Source: Massilia sp. CFBP 13721 | GTDB taxonomy: Bacteria; Pseudomonadota; Gammaproteobacteria; Burkholderiales; Burkholderiaceae_D | Assembly (NCBI RefSeq): GCF_014842025.1 | Contig: NZ_JACYUY010000002.1 | Coordinates: 287,765-351,764 of the forward strand | DNA: 64,000 nucleotides | Reading direction: 5' to 3' | Part shown: positions 17,836 to 27,020 of the stretch, in pieces | How the letters are laid out: the number at the start of each line of letters is the position of its first letter | Position numbering within the stretch: position 1 is the stretch's first letter | Notes under the pieces: generated by a model | What the model was told of the DNA's origin: nothing | Seen by the model: only the letters and a program-made list of their open reading frames with translations | Database searches by the model: none | Translations under genes and position numbers: made by a program

Positions 17836-18905
17836 CGATCGAAGTCCAACACATCCGCAAGCAGTTCGGCCAGTTCAAGGCGCTCGACGACGTCTCGCTG
17901 CAATTCCCCGACGGCCAGCTGACCGCCTTGCTGGGACCCTCCGGCTGCGGCAAGACCACGCTGCTGCGCATCATCGCCGGCCTCGAACACCCGGATACCG
18001 GCTCGGTCCTGCTCGACGGCCAGGATGCCTCGCGCAGCCACGTGCGCGAGCGCCAGGTCGGCTTCGTGTTCCAGCATTACGCGCTCTTCAAACACATGAC
18101 GGTGTTCGAGAACGTCGCCTTTGGCCTGCGCGTACGGCCACGCAAGGAGCGTCCGTCCGAACAGCAGATCCGCGACAAGGTCAAGCAGCTGCTCGAACTG
18201 GTGCAATTGGACTGGATCGCCGACCGCTACCCGCCGCAACTCTCGGGCGGCCAGCGCCAGCGCATCGCGCTTGCCCGTGCCCTTGCCGTGGAGCCGCGCG
18301 TTCTGCTGCTCGACGAACCCTTCGGCGCCCTGGATGCCAAGGTGCGCAAGGAATTGCGCCGCTGGCTGCGCCGCCTGCACGACGACCTGCACGTGACCTC
18401 GATCTTCGTCACCCACGACCAGGAAGAAGCGCTCGAAGTGGCGGACCAGGTGGTGGTCATGAACAAGGGCCGCGTCGAGCAGCTCGGCACGCCCGAAAGC
18501 GTGTACAACGCCCCGGCCTCGCCCTTCGTCTACAGCTTCCTCGGCAACGTCAACCTGTTCCACGGCCGCGTGCACGACGGCGTGCTGGCCAGCGGCGACG
18601 CGATTTTCGACGCGCCCGGCCACAGCGCCGTGCAGAACGCCGACGGCATCGGCTACGTGCGTCCGCACGACCTCGACGTCGAGCGCTACGCCGCGGGCCA
18701 GCCAGGCATCGTGGTGAAACTACGCCGCGCGCATGCGATCGGCCCGCTGGCCCAGCTCGACCTCGAGCGCGCCGACAATGCGCAGCTGATCGAAGCGGTG
18801 ATTCCGAACGAGCGCTTCGCCCGCCTCGAACTGAAAGAAGGCGAGACCCTGCTCGTGCGTCCGCGCCAGATCCAGGTGTTCGTCGACGAAGGAGGGGGTA
18901 TATGA
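17832..18905 (+). CDS. cysA: Sulfate/thiosulfate ABC transporter ATPase CysA
   Basis: 357 residues ([20 protein letters not shown]). ABC ATPase motifs: Walker [10 protein letters not shown], signature [15 protein letters not shown], Walker [21 protein letters not shown] and the H-loop [17 protein letters not shown]-terminal TOBE-like domain ([13 protein letters not shown]... [11 protein letters not shown]) completes the family layout. It hydrolyses ATP to drive the CysT/CysW permease. The stop overlaps the start of the following cysB-type gene, so transporter and regulator are translationally coupled. Confidence 0.96.
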   Translation: MTIEVQHIRKQFGQFKALDDVSLQFPDGQLTALLGPSGCGKTTLLRIIAGLEHPDTGSVLLDGQDASRSHVRERQVGFVFQHYALFKHMTVFENVAFGLRVRPRKERPSEQQIRDKVKQLLELVQLDWIADRYPPQLSGGQRQRIALARALAVEPRVLLLDEPFGALDAKVRKELRRWLRRLHDDLHVTSIFVTHDQEEALEVADQVVVMNKGRVEQLGTPESVYNAPASPFVYSFLGNVNLFHGRVHDGVLASGDAIFDAPGHSAVQNADGIGYVRPHDLDVERYAAGQPGIVVKLRRAHAIGPLAQLDLERADNAQLIEAVIPNERFARLELKEGETLLVRPRQIQVFVDEGGGI

Positions 18906-19840
18906 ACTTCCAGCAGCTGCGTTCGGTGCGCGAAGCGGCGCGCCGCAATTTCAACCTCACCGACGTGGCCGCGGCACTGTTCACCTCGCAGCCGGGCGTG
19001 TCGCGCCAGATCCGCGAACTCGAGGACGAACTCGGCGTCGTCATCTTCGAACGCAACGGCAAGCGCCTGACCGGTCTGACCGCACCCGGCAAGGGCATCC
19101 TGAAAATCGTCGAGCGCCTGCTGGTGGAAGCGGAAAACCTGGCGCAGGCCAGCCAGGAATATTCGGCCCAGGACAGCGGCACGCTGACGATTGCCGTCAC
19201 CCACACCCAGGCGCGCTATGCGCTGCCGCAGGTGGTGCAATCGTTCCGCAACGCCTTCCCGAACGTGCGCATCGCCCTGCAGCAAAGTGCGCCGGAACAC
19301 ATCGCCGAATACGTGCTGTCCGGCCGCGCCGACATCGGCATCGCCACCGAAGGTCTGTCCACCTTTCCCGACCTGGTCTCGTTCCCGTGCTACCGCTGGA
19401 GCCACGTGGTGGTGGCGCCGGACGGACACCCGCTGCTCAGTAAAACCCCGCTGCGGCTGGAAGACCTGGCCGAGTACCCGCTCATCACCTACGACGTCGG
19501 CTACACCGGCCGCAGCCACATCGACAATGCCTTCGCCAAGGCCGGGCTGGCGCCGGACATGGTGCTCACCGCCATGGATTCGGACGTCATCAAGCAGTAC
19601 GTGTCGCTGGGGATGGGGGTCGGCATCATCGCCTCGATGGCTTTTGACCACGGACGCGACAAAGGCTTGCGGGCGATCGAGTCGTCGCACCTGTTTGCGC
19701 CGAATGTGACGCGCCTTGCCGTGCGGCGCGGGGCATATTTAAGGGCGTATGCGTATCACTTCATCGAGCGGTTTGCACCGGGGTTTACGCGGGCGGATAT
19801 CGAGCGCTCGCTGGAGGCGGATGAGGCAGTGGCGATTTAA
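18902..19840 (+). CDS. LysR family regulator of the CysB/Cbl group
   Basis: 312 residues. N-terminal winged helix with the CysB-type opening [45 protein letters not shown], then the LysR effector domain containing [15 protein letters not shown] and [21 protein letters not shown], typical of CysB/Cbl sensors of O- or N-acetylserine or adenosine phosphosulfate. It overlaps the cysA stop by four bases, so it almost certainly controls sulfate uptake and assimilation. CysB and Cbl cannot be told apart by eye; I lean to CysB. Confidence 0.92.
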   Translation: MNFQQLRSVREAARRNFNLTDVAAALFTSQPGVSRQIRELEDELGVVIFERNGKRLTGLTAPGKGILKIVERLLVEAENLAQASQEYSAQDSGTLTIAVTHTQARYALPQVVQSFRNAFPNVRIALQQSAPEHIAEYVLSGRADIGIATEGLSTFPDLVSFPCYRWSHVVVAPDGHPLLSKTPLRLEDLAEYPLITYDVGYTGRSHIDNAFAKAGLAPDMVLTAMDSDVIKQYVSLGMGVGIIASMAFDHGRDKGLRAIESSHLFAPNVTRLAVRRGAYLRAYAYHFIERFAPGFTRADIERSLEADEAVAI

Positions 19841-19879
19841 TATCGGTGCGTGTGCGAGTACGCGCGCGATAACGATCGA

Positions 19880-19948
19880 CGCGTGGACGGCAAAGCCGTT
19901 CACCCTACGGTCGCCAACTGTAGGGTGGACGGGTCTCCCGTCCACGCG
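19880..19948. repeat. Inverted REP pair, locus 3
   Basis: Minus copy 19880-19908 and plus copy 19920-19948, GTAG ends facing each other across 11 nt. The plus copy has a 9-bp stem GTGGACGGG/CCCGTCCAC. The minus copy has GTGAACGGC/GCCGTCCAC with one mismatch. They sit between convergent genes. Confidence 0.85.
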
Positions 19949-19977
19949 TTCAACGCACGTTTGAATTACGCGCGACC

Positions 19978-21024
19978 TTACTGCCCCGGATTCGTAATTC
20001 GCGCGTGAATCCCATCGATCGCCTTCACCACCTCATCCGGCAACATGATCTCCGCCGCATCGATGTTCTCCTCCAGCTGCGCCAAGGTCGTCGCCCCAAT
20101 AATGGTCGACCCCACGAACCAGCGCGAATAACACCAGGCCAGCGCCATCTGCGCCGGGCTTAATCCATGCGCACGCGCCAGCGCCGCATATTCGGCAACC
20201 GCCGCCAGCACCTCGGGCCGCACATAGCGCGGACTCCAGTTCGGCGGGAAAATCGTCAGCCGCCCGTGCGCCTTCGGATCGTCGAGGTATTTGCTTGTGA
20301 GCTGCCCGAACGCCAGCGGACTGTAGGCCAGCAGGCTGACCTCGGTGCGGAAGCAGGTCTCGTCGAGCAGCGTCGTCTCGAACGCGCGCGCCGTCAGGTT
20401 GTACAGGTTCTGGATCGTGGCGATGCGCGGCAAACCGCGCGTCTCGGCCAGCTTCACGTATTCGCACACGCCCCACGAACTCTCGTTCGAGACGCCGATC
20501 GCGCGGATCTTGCCGGCCTTGACCAGTTCGCCCAGCGCGCCCAGCGTTTCTTCGATCGGCACGCTCGAACGCTCGCGCTTCGGATTAAAACTGTTGGCGC
20601 CGAAGATCGGCAGGTTGCGGCTTGGCCAGTGGATCTGGTACAGGTCGATGTAATCGATCTGCAGGCGCTGCAAGCTGGCTTCGACCGCGGCGCGCACGTT
20701 GGCCGCGTCGAGGTCATGCGATGGACCGCGAATCCAGCCCATGTTCGCATTCGGGCCGGCGATTTTCGAGGCGATGACGAGGTCGTCGCGCCGACCGCGC
20801 CGATGCAGCCAGCTGCCGATGAAGCGTTCGGTCGAACCCTGCGTTTCGGCGCGGCCCATTACCGGGTACATCTCGGCGGTGTCGATGAAATTGATGCCGC
20901 GCTCGACCGCGTAGTCGAGCTGGCGGTGGGCATCAAGCTCCGTATTCTGTTCGCCGAAGGTCATGGTCCCGAGGCAGACCTTCGATACCTGTAATTCGCT
21001 GCGTCCGAGTCGTGTGCGTTCCAT
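19978..21024 (-). CDS. tas: Aldo/keto reductase, Tas type
   Basis: 348 residues (MERTRLGRSELQVSKVCLGT). An NADPH-dependent (beta/alpha)8 barrel oxidoreductase. The opening LGTMTFGEQNTELDAHRQLDYAVERGINFIDTAEMYPV and later RAIGVSNESSWGVCEYVKLAE are close to E. coli Tas. The catalytic tetrad is visible as D (FIDTAEMY), Y (AEMY), K (IASKI) and H (YQIHWP). The physiological substrate is not known. It is the last gene of a minus-strand run (Nudix, aat, bpt, pyrD, tas), 7 nt after pyrD. Confidence 0.9.
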   Translation of the reverse strand: MERTRLGRSELQVSKVCLGTMTFGEQNTELDAHRQLDYAVERGINFIDTAEMYPVMGRAETQGSTERFIGSWLHRRGRRDDLVIASKIAGPNANMGWIRGPSHDLDAANVRAAVEASLQRLQIDYIDLYQIHWPSRNLPIFGANSFNPKRERSSVPIEETLGALGELVKAGKIRAIGVSNESSWGVCEYVKLAETRGLPRIATIQNLYNLTARAFETTLLDETCFRTEVSLLAYSPLAFGQLTSKYLDDPKAHGRLTIFPPNWSPRYVRPEVLAAVAEYAALARAHGLSPAQMALAWCYSRWFVGSTIIGATTLAQLEENIDAAEIMLPDEVVKAIDGIHARITNPGQ

Positions 21025-21031
21025 GGGTTCT

Positions 21032-22069
21032 TCAGGCTTTCAATGCGTCCGCGCACTCGCGCACCAGCGACGGGCCGCGGTAGATCAGGCCGCTGTAGAG
21101 CTGCACCAGCCGGGCGCCGGAGGCGATCTTTTCCTGCGCATCCTGGCCCGACAGGATGCCGCCGACGCCGATGATCGGGATGGCGTCGCCGAGTTCCTTT
21201 TTCATCGCGCGGATCACGATGTTCGACAGGTCGAACACGGGCGCGCCCGAGACGCCGCCGGTTTCCATGCCGTGGCGGTAGCGTTCGACGTCGCGCCGGT
21301 TCAGCGTCGTATTCGTCGCGATGACGCCGTCGATCTTGTGACGCAAAAGGGCGCCGGCGATGTCGCGGATCTGTTCGGCGTCGATGTCCGGTGCGATCTT
21401 CAGCGCCAGCGGCACGTAGCGGCCATGCTGGTCGGCCAGCTTCGTTTGCTCCAGTTTGAGCTGGGCGAGCAGGGCGTCGAGTTCGGAAGCGCCTTGCAGC
21501 TGGCGCAGGTTCTTGGTGTTGGGCGACGAGATGTTGACCGTGACGTAGCTCGCGTACGGATACACCTTGCGCAGGCAGATCAGGTAATCGTCGGCGGCGC
21601 GTTCGATCGGGGTGTCGGCGTTCTTGCCGATGTTCAGGCCGAGCACGCCTTCCTTGTTCTGGTAGAAGCGCGAGGCCTGGACGTTGGCGACAAAGGCGTC
21701 GACGCCGCCATTGTTAAAACCCATGCGGTTGATGATGCCGCGCGCGGCCGGGACGCGGAACATGCGCGGCTTCGGATTGCCCGCCTGCGCGCGCGGGGTC
21801 ACGGTGCCGATCTCGATCGAGCCGAAGCCCAGCGCCGCCAGGCCGTCGATGTAGGCGCCGTCCTTGTCCAGGCCCGCGGCCAGGCCGACCGGGTTCGGGA
21901 AGGTGATGCCCATCACGGTGCGCGGGTCCGGCGCCGGCTTCTTGAACATGCCGGTGGCGCCGCGCTGGGCGGCGCTGTGCAGGGCGGGCAGGGTCAGGTT
22001 GTGGGCGGTTTCCGCAGGCAGCGTGAACAGCAGGGGACGGGCGAGGGTGTACAGGAGTTTGTCGGACAT
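21032..22069 (-). CDS. pyrD: Dihydroorotate dehydrogenase (quinone), class 2
   Basis: 345 residues from the ATG at 22067-22069 ([20 protein letters not shown]). The N-terminal amphipathic helices that bind the membrane and quinone ([19 protein letters not shown]) identify class 2. FMN-site motifs: [39 protein letters not shown], the catalytic serine region [14 protein letters not shown] and the C-terminal [15 protein letters not shown]. It converts dihydroorotate to orotate in pyrimidine synthesis. A longer frame to 22153 lacks a suitable start context. Confidence 0.96.
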   Translation of the reverse strand: MSDKLLYTLARPLLFTLPAETAHNLTLPALHSAAQRGATGMFKKPAPDPRTVMGITFPNPVGLAAGLDKDGAYIDGLAALGFGSIEIGTVTPRAQAGNPKPRMFRVPAARGIINRMGFNNGGVDAFVANVQASRFYQNKEGVLGLNIGKNADTPIERAADDYLICLRKVYPYASYVTVNISSPNTKNLRQLQGASELDALLAQLKLEQTKLADQHGRYVPLALKIAPDIDAEQIRDIAGALLRHKIDGVIATNTTLNRRDVERYRHGMETGGVSGAPVFDLSNIVIRAMKKELGDAIPIIGVGGILSGQDAQEKIASGARLVQLYSGLIYRGPSLVRECADALKA

Positions 22070-22131
22070 GGCGCGCTCGGAAATGGGGTCGCGCTCATTG
22101 TACCGTGCGCGAGTGGCGCCTTTAGAGCACT

Positions 22132-22860
22132 CTAGCGGTCGAGGATGCCCCAAGTCCCGGCGATGCGCGCCTCCAGCGGGCGGAAATTGATTTTATACGC
22201 CATCTTTGGGCTCTGCTCGATCCAGTAGCCGAGGTAGACGAAGGGCAGGCCGAGTTCGCGCGCCTGCGCCACTTGCCACATCACGTTGTAGGTACCAAAG
22301 GAGGCGCCGGGCACGTCGGGGTCGAAGAAGGTGTAGACCGAAGACAGGCCATCCGACAGCACGTCGATGATCGACACCATGCGCAGCAAGCCGTCGGGTT
22401 CGCGAAATTCCACCAGGCGCGTGTTGACCCGGCTTTGCAGCAGGAACTGGGCGTACTGGTCGCGGCTGTCCTGGTCCATGCCGCCGCCGACGTGGCGCGT
22501 GGTCTGGTAGCGCAGGTAGAGCGCGTAGTGTTCGTCCGAAAAGGCGAGATTGGCCACCACGGCCGACAGGTCGCCATGGCGCTTCCAGGCGCGGCGCTGG
22601 GTGCGGTTGGGTGCGAACTCGTTGCAGCGCACGCGCACCGGGATGCAGGCCTGGCAGCCGTCGCAATACGGGCGATACGTAAAAATGCCGCTGCGGCGAA
22701 AGCCGTTCTTCACGAGCTCGGAATACACGTCCGCGTTGATCAGGTGCGACGGCGTGGCCACTTGCGAGCGGGCCTGGCGTGCGTCGAGGTAGCTGCACGG
22801 ATACGGGGCAGTCGTGTAGAACTGCAGCGTGGAGAAGGGCAGGTCGTTAAGGTGCGTCAT
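22132..22860 (-). CDS. bpt: Aspartate/glutamate leucyltransferase
   Basis: 242 residues ([20 protein letters not shown]). The bacterial member of the arginyl-tRNA-protein transferase family; it adds Leu from Leu-tRNA to proteins with N-terminal Asp or Glu, marking them for ClpS/ClpAP (N-degron pathway). Features seen: APYPCSYL, the cysteine motif [27 protein letters not shown] and the C-terminal GNAT-like [22 protein letters not shown]. The next gene upstream is aat, the other N-degron transferase, a well-known pairing. Confidence 0.93.
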   Translation of the reverse strand: MTHLNDLPFSTLQFYTTAPYPCSYLDARQARSQVATPSHLINADVYSELVKNGFRRSGIFTYRPYCDGCQACIPVRVRCNEFAPNRTQRRAWKRHGDLSAVVANLAFSDEHYALYLRYQTTRHVGGGMDQDSRDQYAQFLLQSRVNTRLVEFREPDGLLRMVSIIDVLSDGLSSVYTFFDPDVPGASFGTYNVMWQVAQARELGLPFVYLGYWIEQSPKMAYKINFRPLEARIAGTWGILDR

Positions 22861-22914
22861 GCAGAGCTCTCGGGAGTGATGGCCCTATTCTAACGAAAGC
22901 GGAGCTGCGCACAA

Positions 22915-23634
22915 TTAGACGAACGGTGCGACTGGTTGCCACGGCCCGATCGCCGGCTCCCTGATCGCCGCGCGCAGGTGTTGCAGGAACACTGCCCGCG
23001 AGATCGGCGCGGCGCCCAGCGAGGCCAGGTGGCCGGTTTCCTGCTGGCAGTCGACCATGCGCACGCCGTGCGCGCGCAGGAAGGCGACCAGGTAGGCCAG
23101 CGCCACCTTGGAGGCGTCGGACACGCGCGCGAACATCGATTCGCCGTAGAACATGCGCCCGATGCACACGCCATAGGCGCCGCCGACCAGTTCGCCGTCC
23201 AGCCAGACTTCGGCCGAGTGCGCGTAGCCGAGCGCGTGCAGGCCGGTGTAGCCATCGATGATGTCTTCGGAAATCCAGGTGCCCGGACCATCCTTGCGCG
23301 GAGCCGCGCAGGCGCGCATTACCGCTTCGAAATCGCTGTCGAAGCGCACTTGCCAGCGTCCACCTTCGCTCCGGCTGCGCTCGACGCGGCGCAAGGTTTT
23401 TTTCAGGCTGTCGCTGATCTTGAAGTCATCGGTGTATAGGACCATGCGCGGGTCGGTGCTCCACCAGAGGATCGGCTGGCCTTCCGAAAACCACGGGAAG
23501 ATGCCGTTCTGGTAGGCGAGCAGCAGGCGCCGCGGCGACAGGTCGGCGCCGGCCGCAAGCAGGCCGGGCGCGTCCATCGTCAGTGCCTCGGATACGTCGG
23601 GGAACGGCGTATGCGCATCAAGCCAGGGAATCAT
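22915..23634 (-). CDS. aat: Leucyl/phenylalanyl-tRNA-protein transferase
   Basis: 239 residues from the ATG at 23632-23634 ([20 protein letters not shown]). It transfers Leu or Phe to proteins with N-terminal Lys or Arg. Family motifs: [78 protein letters not shown] and [16 protein letters not shown], all characteristic. Lies 14 nt after the Nudix gene and 54 nt before bpt, forming a compact N-degron unit. Confidence 0.95.
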   Translation of the reverse strand: MIPWLDAHTPFPDVSEALTMDAPGLLAAGADLSPRRLLLAYQNGIFPWFSEGQPILWWSTDPRMVLYTDDFKISDSLKKTLRRVERSRSEGGRWQVRFDSDFEAVMRACAAPRKDGPGTWISEDIIDGYTGLHALGYAHSAEVWLDGELVGGAYGVCIGRMFYGESMFARVSDASKVALAYLVAFLRAHGVRMVDCQQETGHLASLGAAPISRAVFLQHLRAAIREPAIGPWQPVAPFV

Positions 23635-23648
23635 GCGGTGCTCGCTGG

Positions 23649-24236
23649 TCAGTCGGGTTCGCGTGGCGCGATCATCGGGCGCCGGATGTCCAGGCTGTGC
23701 ACGCCATACGCATTGGCGGCGCCCTCGCGCATTTTGACGCGATCGGCAAAGAAGAGTTCCAGCGTCGTGCGGATCGTCGGAAAGGCGAGGTCGTCCCAAG
23801 GGATATCGCGCTCGGCGAACAGTTGCACTTCCAGGCTCTCGATGCCCGGCGCGAAGTCGAGGTCGAGCAGGCGCGCCAGGTAGAACATGTGCACCTGGTG
23901 TACGTGGGCGACATTGAGCAAGGAAAACAGTGGGCCGATCTCGATGTTGGCGCCGGCTTCCTCTTCGGTCTCGCGCACGGCGGCTTCAGACGTGGTCTCC
24001 TCGTTTTCCATGAAGCCGGCCGGCAAGGTCCAGTAGCCATGGCGCGGCTCGATCGCGCGCCGGCACAGCAGCACCTGCAGCGTGCCGTCTTGTTCCCAGA
24101 CAGGGATGGAGCCAATCACCATCTTCGGGTTCTGGTAGTGGATCGTGCCGCACTGGGGGCAGACATGGCGCGGCCGGTTGTCGCCTTCGGGAATGCTTAG
24201 CGCGACCGCATGGCCGCACTCGGAACAAAAGTTCAT
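23649..24236 (-). CDS. Zinc-ribbon Nudix hydrolase
   Basis: 195 residues from the ATG at 24234-24236 ([20 protein letters not shown]). An N-terminal zinc ribbon with C4, C7, C26 and C29 precedes the Nudix domain. The Nudix box runs from residue 74 to 96: [22 protein letters not shown]. Such proteins cleave nucleoside diphosphate derivatives; the zinc ribbon is shared with the NudC NADH pyrophosphatase group, but the substrate is not certain. First gene of the minus-strand run ending in pyrD and tas. Confidence 0.88.
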   Translation of the reverse strand: MNFCSECGHAVALSIPEGDNRPRHVCPQCGTIHYQNPKMVIGSIPVWEQDGTLQVLLCRRAIEPRHGYWTLPAGFMENEETTSEAAVRETEEEAGANIEIGPLFSLLNVAHVHQVHMFYLARLLDLDFAPGIESLEVQLFAERDIPWDDLAFPTIRTTLELFFADRVKMREGAANAYGVHSLDIRRPMIAPREPD

Positions 24237-24367
24237 AGGGGGTAGAAAGAATGAATATACCCTCACTTTACACCTGATTGCTCCGGCTGTGCCGTCGTGC
24301 CGGCTCGGCAGTATTCTTGCCTGAGTGCCATGCAAGACATCAATCGTCATCGGCGGTGGCATTGGGA

Positions 24368-24396
24368 TTGCCTAAACAGCCGGATCCGTATATAAT
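24368..24396 (+). promoter_or_regulatory. Sigma-70 promoter of the initiator tRNA gene
   Basis: TTGCCT (24368-24373), 17 nt, then a perfect TATAAT (24391-24396), 12 nt before the tRNA 5' end. Confidence 0.85.
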
Positions 24397-24408
24397 TCGT
24401 TTCACAGA

Positions 24409-24485
24409 CGCGGGGTGGAGCAGTCTGGCAGCTCGTCGGGCTCATAACCCGAAGGTCACAGGTTCAAATCCTGTCCCCGCAACCA
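24409..24485 (+). tRNA. Initiator tRNA-fMet (CAU)
   Basis: 77 nt, starting CGCGGGG and ending with encoded CCA. Anticodon CAT at 24443-24445 in the loop CTCATAA. The hallmarks of the initiator are present: an unpaired C1 opposite A72 and three consecutive G-C pairs in the anticodon stem (GGG/CCC). The T arm GGTTCAAATCC is standard. It is a single isolated tRNA gene with its own promoter and terminator. Confidence 0.98.
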
Positions 24486-24494
24486 GATTCAGGT

Positions 24495-24533
24495 AAAAAG
24501 CCGGTACTTCCTACAAGGAATGCCGGCTTTTTT
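24495..24533 (+). terminator. Terminator after tRNA-fMet
   Basis: AAAAAGCCGG...CTTCC-TACA-AGGAA...GCCGGCTTTTTT: a two-part stem with T6, directly after the tRNA. Confidence 0.9.
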
Positions 24534-24638
24534 CATGGTCGTCTGCCGGACTCGACTTAAGTCAAGGAGGGGGCAGGTTGACGGCACTTGCCGAACCTGG
24601 CGCTGTCGAACCAATCAATCGCATTGACGGGTTCGACC

Positions 24639-25052
24639 ATGATTACTGTTGAAGACATCAACGACGCCTGGGGCTGGATGGGCTTGCGGGCTGTGGAAAT
24701 ACTCGGTGCCAACGCCTTCGGCAACCTGATCCTGCGCGACGCCGACGGCAGCTACTGGCGCCTGCGTCCGCAAGACCTGTGCTGCGAACCGGTAGCCGAC
24801 AACCGCGCCGCCCTCGACGCGCTCTCGTACAACCAGGATTTTCTCAACGACTGGTACATGCCCGACGTCGTCGACCTGGCCGAATCCACGCTCGGCCCGC
24901 TGACCGACGACCGCACCTACTGCCTGAAAATTCCCAGCGCCCTCGGCGGCCATTACGGCAGCGAAAACCTGGCGACCGTGCCGTTGTCCGAGCTGATCCG
25001 GTTTTCGGGGGAGGGAGCGCAACAGCTGGAGGGCCTGCCGCGCTGGAACTAA
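24639..25052 (+). CDS. Tdi1/DUF1851-like protein (possible orphan T6SS immunity protein)
   Basis: 137 residues from the ATG at 24639 (MITVEDINDAWGWMGLRAVE). It matches from memory the C-terminal domain of T6SS immunity protein Tdi1 (DUF1851): GANAFGNLILRDADGSYWRLRPQDLCCEPVA, FLNDWYMPDVVDLAESTLGPL, YCLKIPSALGGHYGSENLATVPLSELI. Such proteins neutralise a cognate toxin. No toxin, VgrG, PAAR or other T6SS gene is nearby, so here it is solitary. There is a REP directly downstream. No signal peptide. The ribosome site is weak. Confidence 0.75.
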   Translation: MITVEDINDAWGWMGLRAVEILGANAFGNLILRDADGSYWRLRPQDLCCEPVADNRAALDALSYNQDFLNDWYMPDVVDLAESTLGPLTDDRTYCLKIPSALGGHYGSENLATVPLSELIRFSGEGAQQLEGLPRWN

Positions 25053-25064
25053 ACGCTGTGCGAC

Positions 25065-25086
25065 GTAGGGTGGGCATGCCCACGCG
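25065..25086 (+). repeat. REP element, single copy, locus 4
   Basis: GTAG followed by the perfect palindrome GTGGGCATGCCCAC and the family ending GCG. It lies 12 nt after the Tdi1-like gene, in the gap between convergent genes. Confidence 0.85.
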
Positions 25087-25155
25087 GAACTGCGCGCGAT
25101 GTTACCGCTATTCTTGCGGAACCCCCGCGCCGCGCCGACACATCCGAACGAGTGC

Positions 25156-26046
25156 CTATGCCGCTGGCTGGCTCAGACTCGCCCACAAATACGCCGCCGC
25201 CATCGTCCGATGCGGCGCGTACCGCGCCAGCCACGCCTGCGTGCGCGCCAGGTCCGGCTTGCCCGCTTCGCCCAGCAGCCGCCCCAGCGCGCTGCGCACC
25301 GCCACGTCGCCTTCGAGCGAGCAATCCGCATAGCCATACCCGCGCAGCAGCGTGTAATTCACGGTCCACGGCCCGATCCCCTTGATCGCCAGCAGCTGCG
25401 GCGCGATGCGCGCCGGATCATCGTCGGGCGCCAGTGGCAATGTACCGTTGGCCGCCATGCGCGCCACGCGCAGCAGCGTCTCAGCCTTGGCGCGCGAGAA
25501 CTTGCGGCTGGTAAGCGCCTCGAGGTCGAGCCGCGCCACGTCCGGCGCTTCCGGGTAGCACCACAGCCCGCTGCTATGCGCGCGTCCGGCCTGCTGGATA
25601 AACGTGCGGCGCAGGCTGATCGCGAACGGCAGGTTGATCTGCTGGCCGATGATGGCCCAGGTCAGCGCCTCGAAGATGCTGGCCGACTGCACGATGCGCA
25701 GTCCCGACTCGCGCGCCACCAGCGGCCCGAACAGCGGGTCGTCCTGCACAAAGGCGGCGAACGGCGCCGGATCGATGCGCAGCGCCAGCATGCTGCGCAG
25801 GGCTTCCTGTGCCAGCGCCAGCGTGAACGCACCAGGTGCGCCATCAACGTCGATGCGGCACTGTGCCGTTGTCGGCGTCAATGTCACGTCCAGCAGCACC
25901 GGCACGCCATCGAGCAGCACCGCCTTGCGAATGCGTTCGCCGCTGACCTGTTCCGCCAGGCCTTCGGCATCGCGCCCGTGAAAGGCGAGGACGTCCGCGC
26001 TGCGATAATCTGCGGGCAGCGCGATCGACAGCGTGTCCACCATCAT
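25156..26046 (-). CDS. alkA: DNA-3-methyladenine glycosylase II (AlkA-like)
   Basis: 296 residues. An N-terminal AlkA-type domain (LPADYRSADVLAFHGRDAEGLAEQ), then the HhH-GPD base-excision core: FEALTWAIIGQQINLPFA, the helix-hairpin-helix LLAIKGIGPWTVNYTLL (about 218-234) and the catalytic aspartate D247 in LEGDVAVRSAL. The protein removes alkylated bases from DNA. The start codon overlaps the stop of the upstream DMT transporter gene (ATGATG), so the two are co-translated. No Ada domain is present. Confidence 0.88.
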   Translation of the reverse strand: MMVDTLSIALPADYRSADVLAFHGRDAEGLAEQVSGERIRKAVLLDGVPVLLDVTLTPTTAQCRIDVDGAPGAFTLALAQEALRSMLALRIDPAPFAAFVQDDPLFGPLVARESGLRIVQSASIFEALTWAIIGQQINLPFAISLRRTFIQQAGRAHSSGLWCYPEAPDVARLDLEALTSRKFSRAKAETLLRVARMAANGTLPLAPDDDPARIAPQLLAIKGIGPWTVNYTLLRGYGYADCSLEGDVAVRSALGRLLGEAGKPDLARTQAWLARYAPHRTMAAAYLWASLSQPAA

Positions 26047-26936
26047 GGCTTGCCGGCAGCCGCCACCGGCCGCCCGAAGCGCGGCACGAAGCCGGTCACC
26101 AGCGCGGTACCGACCAGCACGATCGCCGCGCCGGCCAGCGTATGCCAGCCGATCGCTTCACCCAGGAACAGCGCGCCCCACAGGATGCCGAAGACGGGAT
26201 TGAGGAAGGTGACCGTCAGGGCCGAGGTCGGTCCGACTTCGGCGATCAGGCGGAAATAGATCAGGTAAGCGATGCCGCTGCAGACGACGCCGAGCGCCAG
26301 CACGGCCGCCCACACGCCCGGCGTTGGCGTGGCAGGAGCAGGGAAGAAGGGCAGCGCCGGCAGCACGAACAAGGTCGCCGCCCACATCGTGCCGTGCGCG
26401 TTGGCGAACGGTTCCACGGACTTGGCCGACTTTGCATACAGGCTGGCGATGCTGTAGCAGACGGCCGCAGCCAGCGCCGCGGCGATCGCCAGGCCGGCGC
26501 CGGGCAGGCGTGCGACGTCGTCGAAGCCGACCAGCAAGGCCACGCCCAGCGTACCCAGCACCAGGCCGATGCCGCTCCTTGCCGTAATCGGCTGGCGCGT
26601 CCACACCGCGCCGAGCAGGGCGCCCCACATCGGCGCAGTCGCGTTCAGCACCGACAGCACCGAGGCCGTCAGCGTGCGCGCGCCATAGGCGAACAGCAGG
26701 AAGGGCAGGGCGGAGTTGAAAAAGCCCAGCATCAGGTAATGCTTCCAGTGCGCGCGTACGTCGAGGCGCTTGCGCAGCACCAGCGCCACCGCCGCCAGGA
26801 ACAGCGCCGCGAACAGCACCCGGTATTCGATCAGCACGGCAGGCCCGAGCACCGGCGCACCGATGCGCATGAAGAGGAAGGAGCCGCCCCAGATGGCGGC
26901 GAGCAGCAAGAGACGAAGAAAATTGGCGGTATTCAT
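26043..26936 (-). CDS. DMT/EamA-family transporter (second copy in window)
   Basis: 297 residues from the ATG at 26934-26936 (MNTANFLRLLLLAAIWGGSF). Ten hydrophobic helices in two EamA repeats; LAAIWGGSFLFMRIGAPVLGP opens repeat 1, and TFLNPVFGILWGALFLGEAI lies in repeat 2, as in RhaT/EamA exporters. Substrate unknown. It overlaps the alkA start. Not a close copy of the DMT gene at 9662. Confidence 0.88.
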   Translation of the reverse strand: MNTANFLRLLLLAAIWGGSFLFMRIGAPVLGPAVLIEYRVLFAALFLAAVALVLRKRLDVRAHWKHYLMLGFFNSALPFLLFAYGARTLTASVLSVLNATAPMWGALLGAVWTRQPITARSGIGLVLGTLGVALLVGFDDVARLPGAGLAIAAALAAAVCYSIASLYAKSAKSVEPFANAHGTMWAATLFVLPALPFFPAPATPTPGVWAAVLALGVVCSGIAYLIYFRLIAEVGPTSALTVTFLNPVFGILWGALFLGEAIGWHTLAGAAIVLVGTALVTGFVPRFGRPVAAAGKP

Positions 26937-27020
26937 GATCGATTCAGAAAGCGGAAGCGCATGGTGGCGCATGCCGCGCGGATGCGCAACCCGCTTTTTG
27001 CTCGCGATCTCGCTCGCAAA

